Under the pieces are notes generated by a model. That model did no database searches. It was not told where the DNA came from and worked only from the letters and a program-made list of their open reading frames with translations. A stretch of DNA of 64,000 nt from an uncultured Bacteroidota bacterium (lineage in GTDB: Bacteria > Bacteroidota > Bacteroidia > Bacteroidales > P3). The position numbers and the translations under genes are program-made. Position 1 is the first letter of the stretch. The number at the start of each line of letters is the position of its first letter. The stretch spans positions 699 to 64,698 of the forward strand of contig CACWPQ010000005.1 in assembly GCA_902762805.1 (NCBI GenBank). The letters are read 5' to 3'. Below are positions 33,104 to 42,900 of the stretch, piece after piece.

Positions 33104-35713
33104 TCAAGCACCAACATTATATCCATTTGCATTCTTCCAATCTTTTACCTTTTGAACAAACCCATCTTTCCACTGTCTATACTGGTAAATATCAGTTTGT
33201 ATATCACTTTCATTAATCATATTTGGTACAGTTTCAATCGATCCATCATGAATCACTTCAGAGTACTTCCCATATAAGGATAAGAGATAATCAATATCAT
33301 TTTTTTCAACCAAAATAATACTTGCTAGATTTCCTTTCTTAAAATTAATGTTTTTACTAAACCGAGTTATTGTCTTATTAATAAGAATATCTTCAACGGT
33401 TCTTTCCAACAATTGTCGCATTTTGTCTTTTAAGTCATTTAATAGTACTCTTTTTTGATCAATTTGAGACATGTCGATTTTTCTAATATCATCAAGGCCT
33501 TTGGTAATAGTATCTATTCTTTCTTGAACATTTTTTGCCAAATATGGTATTTCGTCAGACACTATGCCACTACTATCCGCTATAGAGTTTAAACAAGTGA
33601 CATAACAATCTTTAGAATATTTGTCCTTGTAAATATCTTTCAATAATCTTAGAAAATACAAATCATGTGTCATTACTATGATTTGTCTATCTTCGGATAA
33701 TTCAACTATTAATTTTGCAACTGATTCTCTGTAATCAACATCTAATGAATTTATTGGATCGTCTAAAACAATAGTATTTTTACAATTATCAAGGAGGCAA
33801 TCGGACAAAAAATTGGCAATTGAGACCATCTTTTGTTCTCCCTCGCTCAAGATTTCGGTTATTTCTTCCGAAATAGAATTGAATCCGCATTTTTGGTATG
33901 TTACACCTGCTGACGTTCTTGTTTTTCGTAATCCAATTTTTGCACCCAATGAGGGATTTAGTCTATTTAGAATTTGAATAAACAAAGTATGTTGTGAAGC
34001 AATGGCGTTTGATTCTAGTAACTCGCCTATTTTACTTGATATTGAACGCGTATTTAATGCATTTTTACAGGCGTAATATTTCCTCTTTATTACACATTCA
34101 TCATAATATAGCAAGATGTCGTTTTTAACATTTGTCAAATAATTTAGTGCATCTAATTCAAGGAATTTCTTTTCTATTTCTTCGCGATTTTTCTCTATTT
34201 CTTTATTTGCATTTATTCTACTATCAATTTTATCAATCTCTTTAGAAATGATTTCAGATAAAGACGTGAAGGATAGTTGGCCAATATCCGATATTTCACC
34301 GTTTATGTATTTGATTACATTGTTCTTGGCTTCTAATAACTGTGCTTCGTATTTTTCAATGGTTTCCTTAATTGAAGAAGATGTGTCCTCTATTAATTCT
34401 TGCTTGATTTCGTCGGATATTATTATTGCAGGAATGTCAGTATAGTACTTTTTTTCTTCATCTAATTGTTTCTTGGATTGCACCAGCTCAAGACTTGTCT
34501 TGTCTTGAATGTATAATTCAAATTTCTGCAATCGCTCCTTTGCAGCATCCGTAAGTGTTTGATGGCACAACACACAAAAACATCCTTTATCTGTTGTTGC
34601 TATAGGATGACTATTGTGCAATTCTGATGTTGCATATTCACGTGCTGCATTCCATAAAGATTTCCAAGCCAACCCCCCAATAGAAAACTCTACATCAGTT
34701 TCATATGAAGATCGTGCAAGCATATTTGCTTGTTCTTTTATTGCATAATCTTTTTTTAGGCTGAATAGTGTTTTTATCTTTTCGCTAAGAAATAGTTTTT
34801 CGATATTGTCTAATTGAGACTGTAGACGTTGATATCTTTCTCTCTTATGTTTAAGATTTCTATTAGTTTCCGCTATATTGGAGTCATTCAACGATTTCTC
34901 CAAAATATTCTTCTCTTCTTTTTGCTGCTCACTAATGTTTAATTTGGAATCAATAATATTTCTTTGAATATTTTCAATTGCTTGATACCAATTGTTAATA
35001 TTGGTATTTATATACTTACTCGGAAGTGTCGGCTTTGGCTTATTTAGTGGTAATATTTCATTGTCAATAGACTGCGACAAGTCACCAAATATTTTTATTA
35101 AGCGTTCTAATACATCTATACCGACAGGCTTATATTCCGCAGGATTCTCCCTATTCAAATATATGTCAGCACATTTACTATCAAAGACAAAGATTGAATT
35201 AAGTCTTTGGTCTGTATCTTTTCCTTCATTCCAGTTAAACTCTTCTTCATTACCACCTATCAAAAATTTAATTTTTACGGATTGAGGTGTGGTATCTCCA
35301 CTGTATGCATTTTTCTTTAATATTGTGTTTTTATCACGACTCCAGCAAAGTTTTTTTAGTATTCTTGAATAGCTTGACTTACCTGAACCATTTTTCCCAT
35401 AAACAATAGACAATCCTTCTGTAGAAAACTCTAACGGGATTCTATCACTTAAAGCTGTAATATTATGAGGTGATTCTATTCCCTTTAATTTAACACTATC
35501 TGATGTGCTTATGTTGGAGGGTATATTGGCAGCACTTACTGGAAAAGGAGAGATAGTAATATCTTCAAAGCCATTTTCTTTTTTTAATAGTTCTTTTAGC
35601 TCCTCGACATCTTGATCTGAAAGCGCCTGGCTGTTAAGCAAACGCCTAATAGCATCTCTAAGAAACATTGGTTTATTTGCAGCCCAATTGATTATTTCAT
35701 CATATATCGCCAT
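33104..35713 (-). CDS. AAA_13-type ABC ATPase, candidate PrrC/RloC-like anticodon nuclease
   Basis: 869 residues. Walker A is GKNGSGKSS (106-113), the ABC signature LSEGEQKMVS (about 621-630) and Walker B NTIVLDDPINSLD (about 641-653). Between them are long coiled coils around a Cys motif CFCVLC (about 377-382), like the zinc hook of RloC. PrrC and RloC use an Arg-x3-Glu and a distant His to cut tRNA anticodon loops; R766-x3-E770 and H822 (in SEVIHDGS) are possible matches but the spacing differs. The place between hsdS and hsdR is that of prrC in the E. coli prr locus. The gene is clearly AT-rich, suggesting recent transfer. A DNA-repair-like ATPase without nuclease activity is the alternative. 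Confidence 0.72.
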   Translation of the reverse strand: MAIYDEIINWAANKPMFLRDAIRRLLNSQALSDQDVEELKELLKKENGFEDITISPFPVSAANIPSNISTSDSVKLKGIESPHNITALSDRIPLEFSTEGLSIVYGKNGSGKSSYSRILKKLCWSRDKNTILKKNAYSGDTTPQSVKIKFLIGGNEEEFNWNEGKDTDQRLNSIFVFDSKCADIYLNRENPAEYKPVGIDVLERLIKIFGDLSQSIDNEILPLNKPKPTLPSKYINTNINNWYQAIENIQRNIIDSKLNISEQQKEEKNILEKSLNDSNIAETNRNLKHKRERYQRLQSQLDNIEKLFLSEKIKTLFSLKKDYAIKEQANMLARSSYETDVEFSIGGLAWKSLWNAAREYATSELHNSHPIATTDKGCFCVLCHQTLTDAAKERLQKFELYIQDKTSLELVQSKKQLDEEKKYYTDIPAIIISDEIKQELIEDTSSSIKETIEKYEAQLLEAKNNVIKYINGEISDIGQLSFTSLSEIISKEIDKIDSRINANKEIEKNREEIEKKFLELDALNYLTNVKNDILLYYDECVIKRKYYACKNALNTRSISSKIGELLESNAIASQHTLFIQILNRLNPSLGAKIGLRKTRTSAGVTYQKCGFNSISEEITEILSEGEQKMVSIANFLSDCLLDNCKNTIVLDDPINSLDVDYRESVAKLIVELSEDRQIIVMTHDLYFLRLLKDIYKDKYSKDCYVTCLNSIADSSGIVSDEIPYLAKNVQERIDTITKGLDDIRKIDMSQIDQKRVLLNDLKDKMRQLLERTVEDILINKTITRFSKNINFKKGNLASIILVEKNDIDYLLSLYGKYSEVIHDGSIETVPNMINESDIQTDIYQYRQWKDGFVQKVKDWKNANGYNVGA

Positions 35714-35727
35714 TTTGATTGTATTTA

Positions 35728-36849
35728 CTATTGCCCCATCTTTGCCAGAAGCAAAGATTGTAATTCGGTTAATATATTAATTTCTTTATCTTTTATTTTT
35801 ATTTCCCTGTCTATTACAGATGCTTGTCTTTCAAACAAAAACATTTCTTGAGTAGTTGGGATTACAACTTCAATATTGTACAAATCATCCTTATTTATAC
35901 TACCAAATACTGTACCATCATCATCGGATATATTAAAGACCTGTTCCAACTCCAGCATTTGATAGAACAAATAGCTTTGGCAATGATTCTTACTTCTTAG
36001 TGCAGCTAACCCACGACCAATGCAACAATTGTGAGGAGCAATATTAATATCACCAACAGGGGCTCGTACACTAAGTAGCAGGTCTCCTTCTTTTGCATAT
36101 CTTGTCGGATCTGTCGTGTAAACACGCGGTGTCGGGAATCTGTTCCCAAAATCAGCCCTTCCTTGATAAAAGATCATTCCTTCGCCCTCCATATTGTATG
36201 TTTCGCCATCTGGCGACTGTCCCATCGTTATGTTTGCCAAATCAGATAGCGTTCCCATTCTCCAGCCGTCGGGGAGGTTTTGTTTGTCGATGTTGGCGAC
36301 GAAGGTGTGGCGGTAGAGGGCTTGGGCGGTGGCTTCGAGTTTTTCAATCATCTGCTCGTTGAGGCGGATGCGGCGCGTCAGCGTCTCGTATTCCGACACG
36401 ATTTCCCGCTGCCGATCAATGCTCGGCACGGGAAGTTGCATATTGCAGAAGTCGCCCCACTCCAAACTGCCACGAACACCACCTACCGCATAGTAACTTG
36501 CCTCTCGGTCAAATTCTTTGCGAGAAAACCACATCATCAGATATTGTGGTAAAAGCCTTGATTTGTCTACAACCTCAAACATTGGATAGGCAGGTGACAT
36601 AATGGCCTCGTCATCGTCGAACATCGCCACTGGCATCTTCCCATCGCGACTCACCTGCATCAAACTACAGGCAAACTGTTCCCGACGGATAACCTTATAA
36701 TTAGACAGGTCGGTGCCTATGACATTTGCAACAGAAGGAATGAACGCTTTGTCAATCGTAAGACCGACAAGTCGTGTCACCTTCAACTCCCTGTTGCGGA
36801 CATTCACCTCGCGGATATAATCGCCTAATCTATGTGTTTCGTTTTTCAA
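35728..36849 (-). CDS. hsdS: Type I restriction enzyme specificity subunit
   Basis: About 373 residues. No ATG is available at the start; TTG at 36849 gives KNETHRLGDYIREV, the usual opening, while another TTG at 36873 would add eight residues. Two target-recognition domains are separated by a conserved helical region (LTRRIRLNEQMIEKLEATAQALYRHTF in pieces). The second domain and its C-terminal helix (35728-36240) are AT-rich, whereas the central part is GC-rich, so the second recognition domain was probably exchanged. HsdS chooses the DNA site for both methylation and cutting. An operator-like inverted repeat lies just upstream. Confidence 0.9.
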   Translation of the reverse strand: MKNETHRLGDYIREVNVRNRELKVTRLVGLTIDKAFIPSVANVIGTDLSNYKVIRREQFACSLMQVSRDGKMPVAMFDDDEAIMSPAYPMFEVVDKSRLLPQYLMMWFSRKEFDREASYYAVGGVRGSLEWGDFCNMQLPVPSIDRQREIVSEYETLTRRIRLNEQMIEKLEATAQALYRHTFVANIDKQNLPDGWRMGTLSDLANITMGQSPDGETYNMEGEGMIFYQGRADFGNRFPTPRVYTTDPTRYAKEGDLLLSVRAPVGDINIAPHNCCIGRGLAALRSKNHCQSYLFYQMLELEQVFNISDDDGTVFGSINKDDLYNIEVVIPTTQEMFLFERQASVIDREIKIKDKEINILTELQSLLLAKMGQ

Positions 36850-36875
36850 TTTTATTGCTTTTACTATTGTCAATT

Positions 36876-36902
36876 CTTTCCAATATTTGCAAAATTGGAA
36901 AG
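36876..36902. promoter_or_regulatory. Operator-like inverted repeat O2 before hsdS
   Basis: CTTTCCAAT, nine bases, ATTGGAAAG. The arms extend imperfectly to 19 bases each. The same arms and the same nine-base spacer occur at 38276-38302 before the fic-HTH gene. It lies between the fic-HTH stop and the hsdS start. Confidence 0.8.
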
Positions 36903-36907
36903 AATTG

Positions 36908-38227
36908 TCAATTTAAAGTTGCCAGTAGTGAATCAAAATTTATGCCCTTGATATATCCTTTTTTTACCTGGTTTAGAGCGATTTCCTTCAGTAATCCACG
37001 CTCCACGAGGCTAACAATATCCTGCTTTGCAGTGGTTGGGCTTATGCTGAAGCGTTCTTGGAGGTCTTTCACCGTAAGAATCTCATTGGGGTCATCCACG
37101 TACCGTTGTATCACTTGCGCCTGTCTCTCGTTGATATACCCCAAACGCATATATTGGTGCGAGTTTCTCTTTTCTGATTGTTTCCATTGTATATACTCCT
37201 TCAATTCACGATAGGCTTGCTCCAATACTTTCATATTGTAGTTTATGAAATAACCTAAATCCAAGCCATCAGCCTCACAATAGAGGTATGCTTTCTCGTA
37301 GGCATTTTTTGATTTGGCAATCACACGGGATATGGAAAGGTATTCGGTCATCCAATAGCCTTGCTTCAACATATACCAGTAAAACAATGCGCGCGCAGTA
37401 CGACCATTTCCATCAACAAAAGGATGATAGAAGCCTATCATGAAATGGATTACGATACCACGAATGATGGGATGGACATAAGGCGTGGAGTTGCTGTCGT
37501 TAAAATAGTCGCAAAGGTCTTTGGCGAACTGTTGAATCTCACGAGCGTCAGGAGGAGTATGTACTGTCTCTCCCTCCATAACATTATATACTACAACATC
37601 ATCCTCTACTGTTCTGAAACGACCGGCGTCGTCTTCGTTCTTCAAGGTCTTATCGGTCATTAGCCGATGAATTTGGAGTAACAACTCGACAGATAGTGGG
37701 GTGTCCTTTTGGCTGGAGATGAATTGGATGGTCTTATAGTTGTTAACAATCATCTGTTGAGACCGGTCCTTGGGCTGTTTGTTCTTGCGAAGCATCTCCT
37801 TCGCAACTTTTCGGGTAGTGGCGGCACCTTCCATCATACTGGAGTATATTGCCTCCTCCATCAAGGAGCTTTTCAAATATTGTTTCTTGCTGTCCTCTGT
37901 GATTTCTGGATGGTACATCCAACCTTGCCCGAAGTTCATATCAAACTCATGGCAAAGGCGTTGCATTTTGTTGGTAAAACCAAAAGAAACAGCATATTTA
38001 TCCCATGTGTATGTAGTCATGAGAATGCGAGAGACCTTTATCCGCTTCCATAATTCCTCTGCAGAACAGTTTTCTGGACGTTTTTTGTACTTTACAGTGT
38101 CCCAATACTCATACTCTTCATTGGCTTTGTCAATCAAGGTATTCACATCGGAATCCTTTCTGTATCCGTTATTTAAGAACAACCTTGAGAGGTCTTTCTG
38201 TGCTAATTTTGGTGCTAATTCAATCAT
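36908..38227 (-). CDS. Fic protein with C-terminal winged-helix DNA-binding domain
   Basis: 439 residues, ATG at 38227. The Fic motif is complete (HPFVDGNGRTARALF). Before it, SSMMEGAATT matches the inhibitory (S/T)xxxE(G/N) helix, so the enzyme is likely self-inhibited. The C-terminal 70 residues form a DeoR-like winged helix (EILTVKDLQERFSISPTTA, then LVERGLLKEI). It lies between hsdM and hsdS. Identical inverted repeats precede this gene and hsdS, which makes it a good candidate for a repressor of itself and of the hsdS-ATPase-fic-hsdR transcript. That is inferred from sites and domain. Confidence 0.9.
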   Translation of the reverse strand: MIELAPKLAQKDLSRLFLNNGYRKDSDVNTLIDKANEEYEYWDTVKYKKRPENCSAEELWKRIKVSRILMTTYTWDKYAVSFGFTNKMQRLCHEFDMNFGQGWMYHPEITEDSKKQYLKSSLMEEAIYSSMMEGAATTRKVAKEMLRKNKQPKDRSQQMIVNNYKTIQFISSQKDTPLSVELLLQIHRLMTDKTLKNEDDAGRFRTVEDDVVVYNVMEGETVHTPPDAREIQQFAKDLCDYFNDSNSTPYVHPIIRGIVIHFMIGFYHPFVDGNGRTARALFYWYMLKQGYWMTEYLSISRVIAKSKNAYEKAYLYCEADGLDLGYFINYNMKVLEQAYRELKEYIQWKQSEKRNSHQYMRLGYINERQAQVIQRYVDDPNEILTVKDLQERFSISPTTAKQDIVSLVERGLLKEIALNQVKKGYIKGINFDSLLATLN

Positions 38228-38250
38228 GATTTACCATTTGTTTCCGACTG

Positions 38251-38258
38251 CAAAGATA
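38251..38258 (-). promoter_or_regulatory. -7 promoter box of the fic-HTH gene
   Basis: TATCTTTG on the minus strand, 23 bases before the ATG at 38227. The operator-like repeat begins 17 bases upstream and would cover the -33 region, fitting repression. Confidence 0.65.
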
Positions 38259-38275
38259 CAAAAAGTTCTCCAATA

Positions 38276-38302
38276 CTTTCCAATGTTTTAAAAATTGGAA
38301 AG
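38276..38302. promoter_or_regulatory. Operator-like inverted repeat O1 before the fic-HTH gene
   Basis: CTTTCCAAT, nine bases, ATTGGAAAG, identical in arms and spacing to O2. A further half-site (TTCTCCAAT) lies at 38266-38274. It sits in the gap between the hsdM stop (38307) and the fic-HTH start. Confidence 0.82.
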
Positions 38303-38306
38303 AATT

Positions 38307-39869
38307 TCATAGTTTATACCCTAATTTTTCAAACAATTCTTTCAGTTCTTTGGTGCTTGCTTCCTCTTGTTGCAGCAGGTCGTGGAGGTCGGCTTGCAGC
38401 TCGCGCATCTTGGCATCGAAGTCCACCTGCTCGTCGCGGTTGCGGAACTCGATGTATTTGCTGGGCACGAGGCTGTAGCCTTTCTGCGCAATCTCGTCGC
38501 GGGTAGCGGAATAGCAGTATTCGGGCTCATTACGGTAGGTCTGCTCGTAGCCTTGCTGCTGCCAGTTGTGGAAGGTGCGGACGACGGTGTCGCGTGTCTC
38601 CGGGTCCAGCTCCACATACTTCTTTTCAAATGGAATGCCCATCTGGCGCAGGTCCATAAAGAGCACCTCGTTCTCGCGGTCGCGGTAGTGGATTTCGTGT
38701 CCGTTCTTCGTTGCCACGTGTGCTTTCTTGTTGTTGTTCAGTATCCAGAGCGTCACGCTGATGTCGGTGGAGTAGAAGAGGTTGCGCGGCAGTATGAGGA
38801 TGGCCTCCACCTTGTCGTTGTCGATAAGCTTGCGCCGTATGGCCAGTTCGGTGCCGTCGGCACTCAGGGCGCCGTTGGCGAGCAGGAAACCCGCGGTGCC
38901 ATTGGTGGAAAGTTTGGAGAGGATGTTGAGAATCCATCCATAGTTGGCGTTGGAGGTGGGCGGCGTGTCGTAACCACTCCAGCGCTCGTCGGAAGTGAGC
39001 TGGTTGCTCTCGCGCCAGTCTTTCTGGTTGAAGGGCGGGTTGGCCATTATGTAGTCGGCCTTGAGGTCGCGGTGCTGGTCGTTGTGGAAGGTGTCGCCCT
39101 GCCGTATGTCGGCCGAGATGCCGCGGATGGCCAGGTTCATACGTGCCAGCTTGAAGGTGGTGTTGGTGTTCTCCTGTCCGTAGACGCTGATGTTCTTCTG
39201 GTTGCCGTTGTGCGCACGAACGAACTTCACCGACTGCACAAACATACCGCCCGACCCGCAGCAGGGGTCGTAGATCTTGCCGTCGTAGGGCTCGATGAGC
39301 TCGGCGATGAGGTTCACCACCGACTTCGGCGTATAGTATTCGCCCTTACCCTTGCCTTCGGCTATGGCGAATTTGCCCAAGAAGTATTCATACACACGGC
39401 CTATCAGGTCGTTCTCGGCATCGCGAACGGTGTCGAGCCTGTTGATTTCGTCGAGCAGCGAGGCGAACTTGGTCTTGTCCAACCCCAGGTTGGAGTAGTA
39501 GTTGTTTGGCAACGCTCCGGCCAACTGCTTGTTTTTCTTCTCGATGTTGGAGAGGGCGTCGTCTATAATCTGGAAGATGTTGGGTTGCTTGGCATTCTCC
39601 ATTATGTATGTCCAGCGGCACTCTTCGGGCAGGTAGAAGACATTCTCGGCCGTGTAGAACTCCACCTGGTCGATATATTCCTGCAGGCCCGAATCCAGAA
39701 GCTCCTGCTTGCGCAGCTCGAAGCGGTCGCCGGCATATTTGAGGAAGATGAGGCTCAGCACCACGTGCTTATATTCGGCCGGCTCGACGGCGCCGCGCAA
39801 TTTATTGGCAGACTCCCACAAGGCAGCCTCCATCGACTTGGCCAATTTGGTTTTGGTTTGCTTTATCAT
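38307..39869 (-). CDS. hsdM: Type I restriction enzyme M subunit (adenine-N6 methyltransferase)
   Basis: 520 residues, ATG at 39869. The N-terminal helical domain (AALWESANKLRGAVEPAEYK) is followed by the methyltransferase core: SAM motif YDPCCGSGGMFV (about 195), and catalytic NPPF in IMANPPFNQKDWR (about 273). The C-terminal helices would contact HsdS. It is first in the island's transcription order and has no operator-like repeat in front, so methylation may be expressed apart from restriction. GC content resembles the chromosome. Confidence 0.95.
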   Translation of the reverse strand: MIKQTKTKLAKSMEAALWESANKLRGAVEPAEYKHVVLSLIFLKYAGDRFELRKQELLDSGLQEYIDQVEFYTAENVFYLPEECRWTYIMENAKQPNIFQIIDDALSNIEKKNKQLAGALPNNYYSNLGLDKTKFASLLDEINRLDTVRDAENDLIGRVYEYFLGKFAIAEGKGKGEYYTPKSVVNLIAELIEPYDGKIYDPCCGSGGMFVQSVKFVRAHNGNQKNISVYGQENTNTTFKLARMNLAIRGISADIRQGDTFHNDQHRDLKADYIMANPPFNQKDWRESNQLTSDERWSGYDTPPTSNANYGWILNILSKLSTNGTAGFLLANGALSADGTELAIRRKLIDNDKVEAILILPRNLFYSTDISVTLWILNNNKKAHVATKNGHEIHYRDRENEVLFMDLRQMGIPFEKKYVELDPETRDTVVRTFHNWQQQGYEQTYRNEPEYCYSATRDEIAQKGYSLVPSKYIEFRNRDEQVDFDAKMRELQADLHDLLQQEEASTKELKELFEKLGYKL

Positions 39870-39890
39870 GATACGTCATTACATATGTAG

Positions 39891-39923
39891 AAGATGGAAG
39901 GTCCGTTGGGACTCTTCCATCTT
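39891..39923 (-). terminator. Hairpin between purL and hsdM, probable transcription end
   Basis: AAGATGGAAG..GTCC, a four-base loop and GGAC..CTTCCATCTT form a stem of about 14 bp with one irregular position. No strong T-run follows, so it may be a factor-assisted terminator or an mRNA 3-prime stabiliser. Confidence 0.5.
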
Positions 39924-39940
39924 GGTGTAGGACAGAGTTG

Positions 39941-42900
39941 TTACTTGAAGTACTGCACGCCGCTTTCGAAGATGAGCTGGTCGTCTTGGAAGCGGACGTT
40001 CTGTGCGCTGTGGGGGGTGCGGCGCTCGCTGTGGCCCATCTTGCCGAAGACGCGTCCGTCGGGGCTGGTTATGCCTTCGATGGCCATGTAGGAACCGTTC
40101 ATGTTGTACTCCTCGTCCATCGTCGGCTCGCCCTGCAGGTTGCAGTACTGGGTGGCCACCTGGCCGTTCTGGAACAGGCGGTCGAGCCACTGCTGCGGTG
40201 CCACGAAGCGCCCCTCGCCGTGCGAGATGGGGATGGCGTAGACCCCGCCCAACTCGGCCTGCCGCAGCCAGGGGCTGAGGTTGGAGCTCACGCGCGTGTA
40301 GGCTATCTTGCTCTGGTGACGGCCGATGGTGTTGAATGTCAGCGTCGGCGCATCCTCGGCCTGCGGGCGGATTTCGCCGTAGGGAACAAGGCCCAGCTTC
40401 ACCAGCGCCTGGAAGCCGTTGCAGATGCCCAGCATCAGGCCGTCGCGCTTTTGGAGCAATTCCATCACGGCGTCGGCAATCTTCGGGTTGCGGAACACGC
40501 TGGTGATGAACTTGGCGCTGCCCTCGGGCTCGTCGCCGGCGCTGAAGCCGCCGGGGAGCATGATGATTTGGCTGCGGCGGATGGCCTCGACATAGGCGTC
40601 CACGCTCTCGCGTATCTGCTGCCCGTTCTGGTTGCGGAAGACGATGATCTCGCTTTCCGCCCCGGCGCGGTTGAAGGCGCGGGCCGAGTCGTACTCGCAG
40701 TTGGTGCCCGGGAAGGCGGGGATGAAGACGTGGGGCTTGGCCTGATTTTGAATGTTGAATTTCGAATGTTGGATGGGGGCGGAGGCCTTGAAGAGCGGGC
40801 TTTCCACCTTCATCTTCCCGCTTTCCGCTTGCTGGTTGCTGCGGGTGGGGAAGACCCCCTCGAGGGTTCCCTGCCAGGCGGCGAGGGCCTCGTCAAGGGT
40901 GATGCGCTCGCCTCCGGCCACGAAGCAAGGCTCGGCCGTAACCACGCCAATCTCGCAGCAGCGGAAGGGCAGATCTTGAACTTTGACTTCCGGATTTTGG
41001 ATTTCAAGCACGATATTGCCGTAGCGCTTCGCTGTCAACTGACCACTGACCACTGACCACTGACCACTCATGTCCACGCCCATCTTGTTGCCGAAGGCCA
41101 TCTTGCTGACGGCCTCGACGAGGCCGCCGAAGCCCACGACATAGGCGCTCAGCACCTGGCCGGCGTGGATGGCCTTGTGCAGGGCGGCGTATTGCGCCAT
41201 GGCATCGGCGTAGTCGGGCATGCCGTACGGGTCCTCCTTCACGTCGAGCAGCACCAGCCGGCTGCCGGCCTGCTTCAGCTCGGGGCTGACGGTGTGGTGC
41301 ACGTCGGTCAGGCCCACGGCGAAGCTGCACAGCGTGGGCGGCACATCGATGTCGTTGAAGGTGCCGCTCATCGAGTCCTTGCCGCCGATGGAGGGCAGTT
41401 TCAGACCCATCTGCGCGTTGTAGGCGCCGAGCAGGGCGGCGAAAGGCTCGCCCCAGCGGTAGGGGTCGGTGCCCAGTTTTTTGAAGTATTCCTGGAAGGT
41501 GAGGCGCACACGGCTGGCGTCGCCACCCGCGGCGGCAATCTTGGCCACGCTGTTCACCACGTTCCACGCCGCGCCGTGGAAGGGGCTCCACGTCATCAGG
41601 TAGGGGTCGAGGCCGTAGGACATCAGGGTCACCGTGTCGCAGTGGCTGTCCTGCAGCGGCAGCGTCGCGGCCATCACCTGCGTGGGCGTCAGCTGGTACA
41701 AGCCGCCGAAAGGCATCAGCACGCTGCCGGCACCAATCGAGCTGTCGAACATCTCTATAAGCCCTTTTTGCGAGCAGACGTTGAGGTCGGCAAGAACTTT
41801 GAGCCAAAGTTCTTTAGTGTTCAGTGAGCAGTGTTCAGTGTTCAGTGAATTTGTTTTCGCGCCAGCCAACTGACCACTGCCCACTGCCCACTGCCCACTG
41901 GCCACTGACCACTGACCACTGGCCACTGACCACTGACCACTGGCCACTGACCACTGACCACTCTCCTCCGGCATCGCCACAGAAACCGACGTCTCCTGAT
42001 GCGCGCCGTTGGTGTCGATAAAGCGGCGGCTGAGGTTGACAATCTCCTTGCCGCGCCACGAAATCACCATGCGCGGCTCCTCGGTCACCGTGGCCACCAC
42101 CGTCGCCTCGAGGTTCTCCTCGTCGGCATAGCGCAGCATCTGCTCCACGTCCTTCGGGTCCACCACCACGGCCATGCGCTCCTGGCTCTCGCTGATGGCC
42201 AGCTCGGTGCCGTCCAGGCCGGCATATTTCTTGGGAACCTTGTCCAGATTGATCTGCAGCCCGTCGGCCAGCTCGCCGATGGCCACGCTCACGCCGCCGG
42301 CGCCGAAGTCGTTGCACTTCTTGATCAAACCCGACACCTCCTCGCGGCGGAAGAGGCGCTGTATCTTGCGTTCGGTGGGGGCATTGCCCTTCTGCACCTC
42401 GGCGCCGCAGGTGGTCAGCGAGGCCGTGGTGTGGGATTTGGATGAGCCCGTGGCACCGCCGCAACCGTCGCGGCCCGTCCGGCCGCCGAGCAGGATGATG
42501 ACGTCGCCTGGGTCGCTGGTCAGGCGCTTCACAGCACGACGCGGCGCAGCCGCGATGACGGCGCCGATCTCCATGCGCTTGGCCACGTAGTTGGGGTGGT
42601 AAACCTCGTTCACCAGACCCGTGGCAAGGCCTATCTGGTTGCCGTAGCTGCTGTAGCCGCGGGCGGCGGTGGTGACGATTTTGCGCTGCGGCAGCTTGCC
42701 CGGCAGGGTCTCGCCGAGGGGGCGCGTGGGGTCGGCGGCACCCGTCACGCGCATGGCCTGGTAGACGTAGGTGCGGCCGCTCAGCGGGTCGCGGATGCAG
42801 CCGCCCAGGCAGGTGGCCGCACCGCCAAAGGGCTCGATTTCAGTGGGATGGTTGTGCGTCTCGTTTTTGAAGTTGACAAGCCACTCCTCCTCCACGCCGT

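Noticed and set aside
41824..42021. 65-codon plus-strand frame of repeated TTDHWPL in the purL repeat
   Set aside because: A product of the heptamer array being open in several frames; no start context or homology.
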